Below, piece after piece: positions 1-11,492 of a DNA stretch of 64,000 nt. The notes under the pieces were generated by a model. The model saw only the letters and a list, made by a program, of their open reading frames with translations. It was not told the DNA's origin and did not search any database. The stretch's first letter is position 1, and each line of letters opens with the position of its first letter. Source of the stretch: Euptelea pleiosperma (Eukaryota; Streptophyta; Magnoliopsida; Ranunculales; Eupteleaceae); contig CM068549.1 in assembly GCA_035048495.1 (NCBI GenBank), positions 10,402,000 to 10,465,999 on the forward strand, in the 5' to 3' direction. The position numbers were made by a program, and so were the translations under genes.

Positions 1-169
1 GTGATGCTGGAATTTAGAGGGTGTTTTTTTGACTTTTTTGTTTTCAAATGGGATGAGTTGTTGTGTTGCGGTGCGGCTCAACCTTTTGTTGAGTCGCCCT
101 TGTCTTGTTGTTAGCTCCTTTGGGGTTTCCCCCGGTTCTAATAAATCCGTTTAACATATCAAAAAAAAA
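1..169 (+). mobile_element. 3' tail of a LINE-type (non-LTR) retroelement, cut by the window edge
   Basis: The stretch is T/G-rich, contains an AATAAA-like signal (TAATAAATCC near 140) and ends in a short A-run at 161-169 after ATATC. This matches the usual look of a plant L1-type 3' UTR. No coding part is visible because the window begins here. A host-gene 3' UTR remains an alternative. Confidence 0.35.
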
Positions 170-1099
170 CTAGCACACATAATATTGGTTGAACATATTG
201 AACGAAAATTGAGGAACTCTTTTTTCTTCTTTATATGTATAAAGAAGAGTTAGGATAAATCTACATCCAATTCTTACACGGTGGTGTGTCCCACATGGAG
301 CCATGTTGGACAATCCAACCTTTCATTCAGTTTTCCTCAGCATGATGATCATCATTACAAAAATCACTCGGTTCCAACATTACCAACCATACTAAATGTT
401 AACCTATATAGTAACAGTTTAATTGGATGGTGCAGATTTTTCAAATTCAACTCAACTTTTTGTGAGGAATGTCAGAATTGACTGGTTTTTTGTCTTAATG
501 TGCAATTGGATTGTCCAACATGATTTTCATGCATTAGGCAACGCCTAGGCGAAGTTTAAGCAGAGCTTAGGCCGTCGCATAGGCTTCACTTAGGCACATA
601 GTACTAAAGTGGAAACACTACACTACAAGCTATGAACAATGGGCTAGACTACAAGCTATGATACCCGGATTCGTCAACATGACTGTCGCACCTGTTCATA
701 TCGTGTCAATACCGAAACTAGTATCGAAACTGCATTGGTACTTTTATACCATCGATTTCTCATTTTCTATTGCACTAGTGTATTTTCTTAACTTCTTACA
801 GTTTGCTTATTCCTTTTGTCAGTAGGAAGATAAATAATGTAAATTATAACATTGTAAAACTTTGAAAATTTAGAAAATTTCAAGATATTTGGCATGATGT
901 GCATATTAAATAAAGACATTGGGCTTGAAAAGCTAAAAGTATGGCACTTATCAAAAAAAATAAAAAAATAAATAGAAGTATGGTATGAACCTATTGGATG
1001 GGTTACCCGTATCCATGTCTTGGATTTTAGGAAATGAAGGAGTCATATCCTCGTTTTCCATACCAGTGGTTGTATTTGTATTTGGGCATCAGGTTACAA

Positions 1100-1565
1100 C
1101 TTGAAAAAATCTGGATTATCCATTTCACTGTAAATTTTAAGTCCACATTTGACAAGGTTATGAGTTTCAGAATGGGCTGATTTTGTGCGAAGATGATCTC
1201 CTTACCATGGAGGCCAAATTGACAAAAAATCATCCCTCAACTTATCTCCCTGTGGGCTTCAAAAGGGCGTGTCATATTTGGCATGTCAAAATAACCTGAC
1301 CCTATATTGGTCACGTTATTTTTACACACTTAAAATGAGATGGCTATGTGGGGCTCACATGTAGATGAGTTAAGGGCTGTTTTTGGTGGGGGGGATGACC
1401 ACCTACCATGGAGGTCATCCTCGCAAAAAATCAGTTCATTCCAACATTTCTAGCCCAATGAAAAACGGGTTATAAGATGAAAAAATCTGGACTTTTTATT
1501 TCACTGTAAATTACAATTCTACATTTGATAGGGTTAGAATTGCAATTTACATTTGATTTGGTGAA
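1100..1565. repeat. MITE-like degenerate repeats
   Basis: The phrase AAAAAATCTGGA followed by TTTCACTGTAAATT occurs near 1105 and near 1480 with similar downstream text (ACATTTGA..AGGGTTA). Between them is a foldback around CCATGG at about 1393-1422 (GATGACC ... GGTCATC). The 5' part is partly inverted relative to the 3' part. I see no clear termini or TSD, so the class is not assigned. The rest of 170-2215 holds no gene that I can see; it may be intron of the 5'-nucleotidase gene. Confidence 0.4.
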
Positions 1566-1584
1566 GGCGATCTCCTCACCTAGG

Positions 1585-1702
1585 AGAGGGAGGAGAGAGA
1601 GAGAGAGTGTGTGAGCGAGAGAAGGGGGGGAGGGAGAGGGAGGGAGGCTGAAGAGAGAGAGAGAGAGAGAGAGAGAGATATGATCTCCCCACCTAGGAGA
1701 TC

Positions 1703-1734
<32 letters not shown>

Positions 1735-1795
1735 GCTGAAGATGATCTCCTCACATAGGAGATCATATATATATATATAGAGAGAGAGAGATTAC
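1585..1795. repeat. (GA)n/(TA)n microsatellite with a duplicated hairpin unit
   Basis: Long GA runs alternate with TA runs. The unit GATCTCC..CCTAGGAGATCATAT followed by (AT)n and (AG)n appears twice (about 1680-1735 and 1742-1790). GATCTCC and GGAGATC form a 7-bp inverted repeat around a short loop, so each unit can fold. Confidence 0.7.
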
Positions 1796-2215
1796 TTTTC
1801 ATAATTAAGTTTTCTTTTTATTGAACTAATATTTTTAATTTATATATTCATTTAAAAATGGGTTGCTCTTGAGGCTTATGCCTCACGCATTGAGGGTTAC
1901 ATCTCACACTTTGAGTCATTAGAGTGCCTTGGCCCACACGTCCATGTTTAAAACCAATGGTTAGTACCAAATCGAGGAAGATTTAGAAGCTTCTGATTTG
2001 GTGAGTTGGCTGACTTGTCTCACATCAGGCACTTGGTGAGTTTGGTTCCCATTTCAAGGGACTATGCCTTCTTCAAACTAATGATGTTTTCTAGTCTGTT
2101 GTTCCTCAATGTTCAATAAATTGGGTTTATCATCCTTTTTGCTTCATTTTTGGATTTGGAATCATGAAAGCTCTCAAGTACTTATTTATTTTTTTCGTCT
2201 TGTTTCTGAATCCAG

Positions 2216-2973
2216 GCAAAATTTCACATAATACAAGAACTCCTTGGGAGATTCCATGCAACTGTAGCCAACTGTCAGAGAGGAGAAACCTACGACTCAC
2301 TTCTTAAGGAGCTGAATGAGGAGAGGCAGATGACACGCTCCATGATGAAGAGCATGTTTAACAGCTCTTTTGGTGCTACCTTCCTCACTGACACGGGTCA
2401 GGAATCAGCTTTTGCATACAACATCCATCAATATGCAGATGTGTATACCAGCAAGCCCGAGAACTTCTTGTTGTATCCACCCGAAGCATGGCTTCATGCA
2501 CCCTTCGATATCAAGATCATGCCGCATCATGTAAAGGTAAATTTGATGCTTCCTGAAATATTATTATCATGGACGAGTTGTTGTACAAAGTCTTTGTTCC
2601 TTCTCCATTAAAAGATTTCTTCTCGTCCTGTTTTTAGTTTAAAGGGAGCGATGGGATAGTTCCATTGTTATAAGTACAATAATATGGTGAATCTTATCTG
2701 GACTTGATTGTCCAAGGTCATTATTGATCTGATGGTTAGGACCATTCTATGGTCTGAGAGATCCTTTAAAAGTGGGTTTGATTGCTTAGATATCCCAGAG
2801 TAATAAACATGCATTCCTCTTGTATGGAGACCCTTTAGTACTATATTTGTAATATTGTTGTATTATCCCCTTGTGCATACATGCTGACTCATGGACTTTT
2901 CTTTTCCTATTTCTACTACTAAAATTCCTTCTTTGTGCAGGTTCCATCAAGCTTGTTCAAGATTCAACCATGA
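2216..2973 (+). CDS. 3' end of a cytosolic 5'-nucleotidase-like HAD hydrolase gene (last two coding exons)
   Basis: An open exon at 2216-2536 is preceded by a T-rich tract and CAG acceptor and ends at a GT donor. Its product reads AKFHIIQELLGRFHATV and continues through FGATFLTDTGQESAFAY, YADVYTSKPENFLLYPPEAW and DIKIMPHHVK. The last exon (2941-2973) follows a CAG acceptor, adds VPSSLFKIQP and stops at TGA; the intron is 2537-2940. These are recognisable C-terminal segments of the plant HAD-superfamily IG 5'-nucleotidase family, whose members dephosphorylate nucleoside monophosphates. The nucleophile DxD region lies in the N-terminal half, upstream of this window, so catalytic competence cannot be judged. 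Reading frame and splice sites are intact, which argues for a live gene end. A captured gene fragment is the alternative, since no earlier exon is visible in 1-2215. Confidence 0.78.
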
Positions 2974-4206
2974 TGATGAATTCCACCTCTTTTCCATGTG
3001 CTTGTGGAGGCAAATCCCCAAATTTTGGGAGTTCTTGGCTGGATACAGCCAGCAGAGGTAGCTCGTTCTTCTACGAGTTGTGGTAATAAAGAGGGGCAGT
3101 GGTGACGTTTACATTCGAACCTATCAAAAAATAGTTGAAAACCTATGAAGGAAATAGTGTCAACGTTCCATGATGGTCAATCCTAATTGAGTAAGATGTA
3201 AGTAACCCATTCATTGCGAGTAAAACCTGTAACATACCTTTTATTTCATTTTTCAATTCATCTGTAGATTTTGTGTATACAAAGAATTTCGAATGATGTG
3301 TCAAGGAGCACAGGCTGCATTGTGGGAACTCCATGACTATGAAATCTGAATTCCTTTTTCCTAACACTGGCAAAACGTTCGTCAAATCATTTTTCATAAA
3401 TGACTTTTTTTCATTAGGTATACCTAAATTAGAAATTCATTTCAGCACTGCTGCAGAGTATAAACCTAAGGAGATGGCTGTATCTATGTTGTCTTATTTG
3501 ATTTTATTCAATCATGATATGTATTAGTTAGCCAATTGGAATGTTAATGTCTAAATTGCAATTGCATATGTAGCCTGCTGTATAGACGTAAATCTCTGGA
3601 GTTCAGCTATTTGAAATTTTATTGCCTTACTGTAAGGGCAAGACTGTCATTTATGAAAATTGCTTGACGGATGTTGATGTGGCGATCAGGTCTGCAGACT
3701 TGTGTTTTGTCTGTGCAGTTATAATGGGAAATATTGGAAAAAGATTATAGAGTTTATCCCAATTTCAAGGATTAGGGCTGACAATGGATGGGGTTCGAGT
3801 CGGATTGGTAGCTCTTAACATCAATCACTGTTGGGCTTTCAATCGTGTTTCCTGTTTTGGCTTGGGCTTCACTAATCCTCGCTTGAAGTGGAGCAATACG
3901 AGGGAGAGGTTTGCTTCGATTCCCAGCGGTTAGATAGGTTACCTTGCAAATGTAGAGTGGAGATAAATTCCCATCGGCAGGTGTACCCGTGCTCATCTTC
4001 TTGTTTCTGCTCGCATAACCACCAACTTTAGTAATGGATAATTATAACTTTGGTTCCAATCTTGATGATCTAAATCTTTAATGATCTAAATCAAGGGTAG
4101 ATCGTCCTCCCAAGTGTTTGACAGAATTGTGTAATCCAATGTCCATGCATATCGTAATATTTGTCTCTGTACGTGGAGACTTTTGGTTGAGGGGATTGCA
4201 TCAATC
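2974..4206. other. 3' UTR and spacer, no gene recognised
   Basis: It begins with repeated TGA codons after the 5'-nucleotidase stop; an AATAAA lies near 3086, so the first hundreds of bases may be 3' UTR. A 74-codon minus-strand open frame at 3772-3996 resembles no family I know and is followed by a GTAACC donor-like site. I treat it as chance unless transcript data say otherwise. Confidence 0.5.
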
Positions 4207-6749
4207 TCACCGTCCTATTGGCATAATGATCTCAGAGAACTCGATCCCTGGTGTGAGATCAGAGATATCACCATTGAGGCTGCGTCCACCCACGCTCATC
4301 AGAGCAATCTCACTGTCCGTCTGGTTGTGGTGCCCACCACCCACATTCCCCACATCTGCTGCGTGCTGCAACTGCAACTGCAACTGCAACGTTATCTCTA
4401 GGTTCCACAATACATCACCCACCGCTGGCCGATCCGCTAAGCACTTCTTGGCGATCTCCACAAACTTCACGAAACACTCCGGGGCAATCTGTCCTCTTAG
4501 ATATGGGTCCATGATCTGATCGAGGGTCCCCATCTGATGGCAATGTAGGACCCACTCGGCCAAGCTCACCTGCTCCTCCTCCAACATTGGATCCACTGCT
4601 GGCCTCGGGCAAAAAACCTCGAACAACACCACACCAATGGAGTACACATCAGATTTCTCCGTTAGTTTCCGACGCTGGTAGTACTCTGGATCCAAATACC
4701 CAAAACTACCCTTCACTACAGTGCTAACGTGGGTATGAGACAGCGAGGAAGGGCCTGCTTTGGATAACCCAAAATCTGAAACCTTAGCCACCCATTTCTC
4801 ATCTAACAGTATGTTGGTCGTCTTCACGTCGCGGTGGATGATCGCGTGCTTCGCACCCGTATGGAGGTAGTGTAAGCCAAGGGCAGCGCCTATGCAGATC
4901 TTCAGCCTCTCCTTCCACGGGAGTGGGGGTTTTTGGGTCTTGTAGAGATGATCACGGAGGGTGCCACTGGCCATGTAGTCATAAACGGGAGTGGAGGTGA
5001 CGAAGCTTGGAGAGCATCGTGATCTCTGTTTGAAACTCATGGGCCCCTTGCTGTGATGTCGGATTACTGCGCTTGATCGCAACTGTGGTGGCTCCACCGT
5101 CAATGTTGCCCTTGTACACGTTACCGAAGCCACCAACGCCAATGAGCAGAGCCTGGTCGAAGTTGTTGGTTGCGGCTTGGATGTCCGCGAACGAGAAGTG
5201 TCGGCAGATACCTAACGATACTGTCAGCGGTTTCTTTCTGTAGACCATATGATGAGAGTGCGGGACCCGCCATGGCTCGAACTTCCCTTTACCCCAGAGA
5301 CGAAAAACAAAGGAGCAGAGAAGAGAGAGTGCAACGGTCCCACCCACCACACCACTAATGATGATCGGATTCCGAATCTTCACTGATTTATCCGATCGAC
5401 CGGGCAACCCTCGAGTCGGAGTTGAGTCCCCTATCCCATCAGTTTGAGTCCCCCACCCCATCCCCATCAGGTTCAAGGGGCTCGGCTTCTGCAGTACCGA
5501 CTAATTTGAAGATCTCCAGTCCGTTTAAGATTGCATCATAGAATTTCGTCCTTGATCAGTGTGCAACTCCAGCCCTGCATGCCTCCGTTTCCTTTCGGTA
5601 CACCCACAGCGTAATCCCTATACCACGGTACACCGTTTCCGTCACTCCAAAGGATGATATCCGCCTGATCCTCGGCTGTCTGATTATTAAGAAAGATTTG
5701 AAACACCCTCTGATTATCCTGTGTAATATTGGCTTGAATCTCGCAGAAATGGAGTCTGACAAGGTAATAGAAATCAGAATCGATAGGGAAGAACCACGAC
5801 AGATTGTAGTTGGCGTTGATGTCGAAATTAGGACCCATCGACCGAGCAGTGGCATACACACTCACTGGCGCAGTGTAGGCGGGTACTTCTGGTGGGTAAT
5901 TGATGGTGATGCTTGGGTCAGCGTTGATGGTAACCCCAAATGCAGCACCGAAAATGTGACTCGAATCATCGGACCACGCTCGAAACATGCCGGTGTCATT
6001 TCGAGGAAAAATATCATCCCCACCAACATTTAGTCGGTAAATCGTCTCAAGGGCGGTTTTGTTATCAATAAGAACTGAGACGAATGGCCGATGAGTGGGA
6101 TGCCTCCCGGAGGACTGTACAGGTTTGTAGGCATCGAAACAACCTCAATTCCATTCACAAAGCCATATGCCCCGGAAGTATCAGGTGATGGAGTGAACGT
6201 AATATTTAAACTCGGGTACACTACGTTGATGCAAAATTCCCTACTGAAATAGGTTAGGTTGATCGCATCTGTAGCAACAGCAGGACTGAAGTTGTGTAGG
6301 AGAGTGTAGCCACCAGCAGTGACAGAGAAGATTGCTTTAGTTCTGTCGAGACCTGAATAAGTAGATGGGAAGAAGTAGAGGAGAACAAATATTGGGCCAT
6401 GGGGGATAGGAAAGGTGTAGGTGAATTGAGAGGGAAATATCCGAGCAGTCATGAAAGGGACTTGGGGGATAGTGGGGTCATTAGTTTCAGCAGTGGAGGT
6501 TGTTGATGTATTCTGATGCACAGAGGATAGAAATCTTGAACCGATATCCGTGCTCCAGTTCCGGCCATCGTAGGAGGTTTGAGTTATTAAAGAGGAGCCG
6601 CAGTCGAGAACGATATTAACTGTGGGAATGTAAGACGAGTTATTGGCGGTGATGGGGATTATTAGATGGGAGAGGAATGAAAGCAAATAAAGGTGACGAG
6701 AATGGAAAGGAAAGGGTCTGTATTCGAGTTTCCCACGGAATGGAGCCAA
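4207..6749 (-). pseudogene. CrRLK1L receptor kinase (FERONIA-like) pseudogene
   Basis: Members of this plasma-membrane family sense RALF peptides and cell-wall state through tandem malectin-like domains and signal through a Ser/Thr kinase; the genes are usually intronless, as here. Read on the minus strand: ATG at 6749; hydrophobic signal-like stretch (LYLLSFLSHLIIPITA); first malectin-like domain starting VNIVLDCGSS; second with YLVRLHFCEI and RVFQIFLNNQTAE; membrane segment IIISGVVGGTVALSLLCSFV; kinase with glycine loop [18 protein letters not shown] lysine, [34 protein letters not shown] and the family-typical C-terminal tail ending at 4207. Breaks: a shift near 6055-6075 (the other frame continues TALETIYRLNVGG); a stop at 5536 with the frame resuming as KFYDAILNGLEIF; another shift near 5440-5480 in the juxtamembrane spacer; a frame-changing loss near 5005-5030 that removes roughly the strand following SKLRH; and a small loss near 4425 (CLADRP). 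A CAACTG microsatellite at 4368-4390 encodes an LQ run. FERONIA versus a close paralogue cannot be separated by eye. Confidence 0.9.
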
Positions 6750-7767
6750 TCAAGTGAGTCGTCAGGGATGTAATTATAAAGACTCAATAGGCTCTCTCCA
6801 TTATCTCCGGTGAACTTAATTTCAAAATCACATGGAGACGACTTACACAAGTCTTGCTTAAAGTCTTCGGATCAGTTCTGGAAGTTCTTGGTCTGTTGAA
6901 TACTATAAACATCCACGTAGTATACGACTTTTAAGGCTGAATTTTGGTTTGTAGGTCCACCTAGGGATTTTACAAACATCCAACTGAGCCCGACCCTTTT
7001 TTTTGTACGTTACCATCGTGGGAGGGCCCCACGGAAGACGGCAGGTGAAACCTGGAACCGGTCAAGCCGCGAAAGGAGATTTCTACTCGTGGCACACTGC
7101 TCAAAGGAGGAAATCTACTTGTGTGGGTTTGACCCCACGACCTCTCGAAAGAGGTGGATACACACCAACTTGATTGACGACAAAGATGCAATTCTTGGAT
7201 ACATTGTTTTAAAAAATGTACCGGACACAACCGGATTTTCGAAGAATTTCGGTCCAGTTCATGTTGAACCAGAAGTTTGAAGAGAAGCGGAGTTTTTTTC
7301 ATAGCTGGTGGTTAGACCATCAAACCGATCAAAACACTGGTTTTTATGAACCCTGTATATGAAACATGAATGTTCACAATCCAATCACAAAGTGTGGGGA
7401 TTTTGTTCATTCTTCAAGAGGACTAGGAGACGGCAAGTGACACACTATTGCAACCATTGACCGAATGAATGTTTGGCCCATCCATAGGTGGACTACATGC
7501 AAAAAAATCAGCCTGATTAGTGATTCCAAGCATTCGATATGGAGTCATTTTCATTGGTTCTTTTTAACTGGAATTTGAGAATTAGGATTTGCATGCAACT
7601 CGGGGTACATTTCTGGCCAATGACAAAATGACCACCACCACATCCATGGACCGTACCATGTGATCATTACTCTTTTAATAATGGGGTATGTATTAGGACT
7701 TTTTAATTAACTTTTTTTTTCAAACTGAATTTTGACACCAAATAATCGATGCCACGTCAATGCTGCA
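6750..7767. other. Spacer upstream of the kinase relic, with an orphan MITE arm
   Basis: No gene is seen. About 7431-7560 holds one arm (CCATTGACCGAATGAATG, then GTTTGGCCCATCCATAGG) related to the foldback element at 7768-8020, without a matching second arm. A weak tRNA-like box pair lies on the minus strand near 7110-7200 (see rejected items). Confidence 0.5.
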
Positions 7768-8020
7768 TGGCACATTCTTAGAGACCACTGACCGTATGGA
7801 TGTTTGACCCATCCCTAGGTGGACCTACATACTAAACTTCATCCTAATTAGTAATTTCTATCCGTTGGATTAGTTTTTTCATGGTTTATTTTTAACTCTG
7901 GATTTCAAGCATTATGATCCAAAGGTTAAAAAATCACTAATCAAGCTGATTTTTGTTGCGTAAGTCTACCTAGAGATGGGCTAAACATCCATACAGTTAG
8001 TGGCCTCTAATAGTGTGCCA
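7768..8020. mobile_element. Foldback MITE with ~90-bp terminal inverted repeats
   Basis: The left arm starts TGGCACATTCTTAGAGACC and continues through GTATGGATGTTTGACCCATC. The complement of the right arm starts TGGCACACTATTAGAGGCC and continues through GTATGGATGTTTAGCCCATC. The arms stay alignable for about 90 bases around a ~75-base loop. GCCACG flanks both ends but is offset by an 11-base difference on the left, so the TSD is unclear. No coding capacity. Confidence 0.75.
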
Positions 8021-8822
8021 CGTGGCTCAAACTATTAAACTATGGTCTATCAACGTTGATGATGGACATCTGTCATCAAATGTTTTCTCGTGATGGAAGG
8101 AGTTCACGTGGTTTCAATTAATGTGAATTGAGTTGAAAAATAAAAATTGTGTGATGAAAAAAAAACCCATAAAAAGTAAAAATAATAACAAAACAAAATT
8201 AAGGAAGCAAAACAGGGGCATTTTTAAGAATAATGGGGATTGGGTTTGCACCGCAATAATACCCTTTGTCCGTTAATAAGTAGAATAGATGTTTTGGGAA
8301 TTGGGAAAGTGAGTCTGATTTCCAAATTAGAGAGGATTTATCCAAAATTCTAGCCAAATCTTCAAGATTTGAAATCGATGTTTTGAAACTTTAAGGAGGA
8401 TTTTAAGGTGTACTCATTTTAATTTTGGAGCTATCTATCTATATATTTATTATTAAAGAAGTGAAGTCAGGAGCAACTTTCTGTCTCCTCCATGTAATGT
8501 TCACATGGCCCTTCCGCATTGGGAATGCCCCCCGTGAACAAATCTCTCTATTATCTCCCAAATTCTCTTCAATGGGAGTAAATCTAGGATCTCTATTATC
8601 TCCCTAAATTCTCTTTAATGTCGTGCTTCTCTATTATCTCCCTAGAATTTCTCCTTGAATTCTATCCAATGTTACCCATTCATTTTCAAGGAACCTCTCT
8701 CCATTTCTCTCATGCACACATAAAAGTCTCCAATACCGAAACATGTCATTGGGGAAGAGACTTTTTTGCAATAGTTTTTGAAATAATGTGTACCTTTTGA
8801 TGAGTTGTAGCACACCCAAAGG
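8021..8822. other. Spacer with short tandem repeats; no gene seen
   Basis: TCTCTATTATCTCCC-type phrases recur at about 8545, 8591 and 8626. The text ATCTATCTATATATTTATTA near 8425 followed by AAAGAAGTGAAG resembles a Helitron 5' end, but no matching 3' terminus can be paired with it. Confidence 0.4.
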
Positions 8823-10628
8823 CAGTGGCGGAACCAAGAATGGCCCGGGGGGAGTTGCCCCCCCTCAACTTTGAAATTCTTTATAATTTTTTTTAGGAAG
8901 AATTACCATAAAAGCCATAGTTACGAGCACGTTGGTCGTATTTGGCCGTAGAAAAAAATTTCACCCGATTTAGTTGTGCTTTATGGCTTGGTGGACCAAT
9001 AAGTCTTCTTTGATTACTTTTATTATTAAATATATTTTAAATCAGAATGAAAAGATGACAATGCCCTTATCCTTATTCTTGACTGACACTGGTACAATTC
9101 CTCATTTACGACGCTTGAATAATTAATTCCCTTGAAAAACTTTTGACATCCGTTTCACCATTGTTACTGGTTCAACTAATTCACTGAAACTAAAATGGTG
9201 TTGGTTCAACCAGTTTGAGCTCAATACTCAAACTTAAATAAAATACCGACTTAACAAAATGGTTAGAGAAATAGATAAGGTATTGAGAGTGAAACGGAGT
9301 TTTAAACATGTCTTATAAAATAAAAATAGTCAGGGAGATGAAACTTTGCTGGTAGATTTTAAGGTTTAGTATTTAAATTGAAAACAAAATCGTGAAAATG
9401 GTACTGGTTCGATCAAGTTGAATGATTCTTTTGACAGAATTTTGTCTGATTTACTATTGTTACAAGAGTTCTTCTTCGTTGTGCATTTTCCAATCTTCTC
9501 TTAATTATCATCTAATTTTGTTAGTAATTCAACTAAGTTGTGCTTAATACTCAAATTGAAAATGAATACAGGTTTCATGAAAATGGTACTGGTTCTATCG
9601 GTTTAGAAAAAAAAAATTGTTCGGTTTCCAACATTGTTACATGGGTTCTTCTTCGTTGAGATGCATTTTCTCATCATCTTTTCATTATAGTCTAACTGTG
9701 TTAGTGTTTCAACTAAGTTGGGCTCAATACTCAAACTGTAAACAGATACATACATCATGAAAATGGTACTGGTTCAACTAGTTTTGTGAAAATGGTACTG
9801 ATTCAACCGGTTTAGGGAAAATGGTTCTGGTTCAACCAGTTTCGTGAATATCATTACTAAAACTTGAGAGACGATTCTTGCTTGACGAAAATGAAAGTGA
9901 TAACCATCTTCTTCAGCTTCTTCCTTGAAGATTCTTGCTTAACGAAAATTAAAGTAGTAACCATCTTCTTCAACTTCTTCCTTGTTCCATCTTCACCTTC
10001 TTCTTTCTTAACTAGCCCTTTAAACCAGCGTCGCCTTCTTTATTCATCTTCAATGGCACACAGACAAGTTGTAAAGAATTGTAGAGGATAACCGGGATGT
10101 TATAAAATAGATGACTAAAAAGAAATCTTTAAACTTGCACCACCTTCATCTTTCTTCACATTGAATGGAGTATAAATGAGTTGCAAAAAGTTATAAAGGA
10201 AGAAATTGAGGAAAAGAGCTGTGAAGCAAGAAAATAGAGGAAAAAAGCTCAAAAGCAAGAAAATGGAGGGAATGAGTTGGACAAAACCGACGTACAGTAC
10301 TGTGTCGTCAGTCAAACTTCAAATCAAATGATACTATCAATTCAAACTGATATTAGCTGAATGGTAGTATAGGCATTTCAAAAGAAATGCTTTAATGGGC
10401 AGACAATTAAACCAAAGTGTCCATAGTTTTGTAGAGGAGACTAAATGGTCGGTATTTTTGTAAATATGGACTTAAAAGTAATTTTCCCTCTTTTTTACTT
10501 CTTATAGTGCATTTTCCTTTGGTTTGCTCCCCTTGGTTTTTCTTTTTTGCGATTTTACCCTCCCTTGATTAATTTTTTGTGATTTTGCCCCCCCCCCCCC
10601 GTTGATCAAATTCCTGGGTCTGCCACTG
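8823..10628. mobile_element. Non-autonomous hAT-type DNA transposon, 1.8 kb
   Basis: The left terminus reads CAGTGGCGGAACCAAGAATG. The complement of the right terminus reads CAGTGGCAGACCCAGGAATT. Both begin with the hAT-type CAG-TGGC signature. The flanks are a perfect 8-bp direct repeat CCCAAAGG (8815-8822 and 10629-10636), the TSD length of hAT elements. A G-rich block and a C-run lie just inside each TIR. No transposase frame is present. Short open frames inside (for example 9864-10091 +) look like noise. It would need a hAT transposase in trans. Confidence 0.9.
9180..9850 (+). repeat. Degenerate tandem repeats inside the hAT element
   Basis: The phrase AAAATGGTACTGGTTCAAC and variants recur at about 9390, 9580, 9760, 9785 and 9815, partly embedded in a longer repeat (TTCAACTAAGTTG ... 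CTCAATACTCAAACT) seen near 9195, 9525 and 9705. Spacing is irregular, suggesting serial internal duplications. Confidence 0.65.
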
Positions 10629-10807
10629 CCCAAAGGTACACCTCTTTTCTTTCTATTTGTAATCCCAATATCTTCATCTGAATGGCTCATTTTATATTTT
10701 CGCCATGGGCGCATGTTGTATATTTGTTTCTTTTTGGAAGGACACGATCATACAATCAATGAGATTTTGTGTAGAGTACTTACCAAGTTTAGTCACATAA
10801 TAGTGGG

Positions 10808-11077
10808 TGTCACACCTCGGATTTCGATTACACAAATCAAGGTGTGCGATGTATATCCTGAATCCAACGCTTGAATCCAAGACACGCAAGGCATTCTCAC
10901 TCTTACACTTACCCCAAGATGAAATATCAAAGTAAATTTTTTATTTTTGAAATTGTGGAAGTGTGAATCTATTATACATACGATTATGTCCAAACTATTA
11001 AATTTGAGCTCAAGAACTATTCAATTTATGACAAAGTATAATCTAAGATTATCCTAAATATTACTATGATATTATAC
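10808..11077 (+). mobile_element. Possible truncated start of a Tekay-like LTR
   Basis: TGTCACACCTCGGATTTCG at 10808 has the same opening style as the Tekay-like LTRs at 11844 and 16114. The similarity is confined to the first bases and no 3' end is seen, so this is a weak call. Confidence 0.25.
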
Positions 11078-11091
11078 TATAAAGAGATGTA

Positions 11092-11478
11092 TTTTTTTTT
11101 AAAGAAGAAAAGATAATATTAATAATAAAAAATGATAACACAACCAAAGGGAAACTCAAAAGAGCAAGACTCTAGGACCAGAAGTAACGAGTATATACCC
11201 TTTAGATTAGAAGCTTACTTATCTAGGAGCAATTCCTAGACCGCCAAACTGAAAATCCCAAGAAAATCATTTGTACTCCTTAAATCTGAAAGAAAACCCA
11301 GGAGCCTAGAACAGTGAAATCGAAAGGCCGATTGGCACAATAAATTAGAGAGAACATCTTGTTTGGCGCAAAGAGCGGTCGAGTTCCACAAAAAAATAAC
11401 AGGGCCATCAGTATCAGAGCCATAATTAGCAAGTTTGTTAGCAGCACCATTACCTTCTCTGAAGATATGCGAGCATCA
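11092..11478 (-). mobile_element. 5'-truncated LINE (ORF2 C-terminal end)
   Basis: Read on the minus strand, the 5' end encodes HIFREGNGAANKLANYG, the end of the RNase H-type region found at the C-terminus of plant L1 ORF2. A stop, 3' UTR and a poly(A) tail (T-run at 11092-11100 on plus) follow. The flanks TATAAAGAGATGTA (11078-11091) and TATAAAAAGATGTA (11479-11492) differ at one position and make a 14-bp TSD. Truncation at the 5' end is typical of target-primed reverse transcription. Confidence 0.85.
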
Positions 11479-11492
11479 TATAAAAAGATGTA

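Noticed and set aside
3772..3996. 74-codon minus-strand frame upstream of the kinase relic's 3' side
   Set aside because: No recognisable family, no homologous context; chance is likely at this length.
7080..7215. Minus-strand A-box-like AAGTTGGTGTG and B-box-like GGGTCAAACCC, suggesting a tRNA-derived SINE
   Set aside because: Spacing fits, but there is no poly(A) or other tail and no TSD that I can see; too weak to call.
8425..8460. ATCTATCTATATATTTATTA resembling a Helitron 5' end that might pair with the 3' end at 20111
   Set aside because: Sequence upstream of it does not match the copia LTR half expected at that junction.
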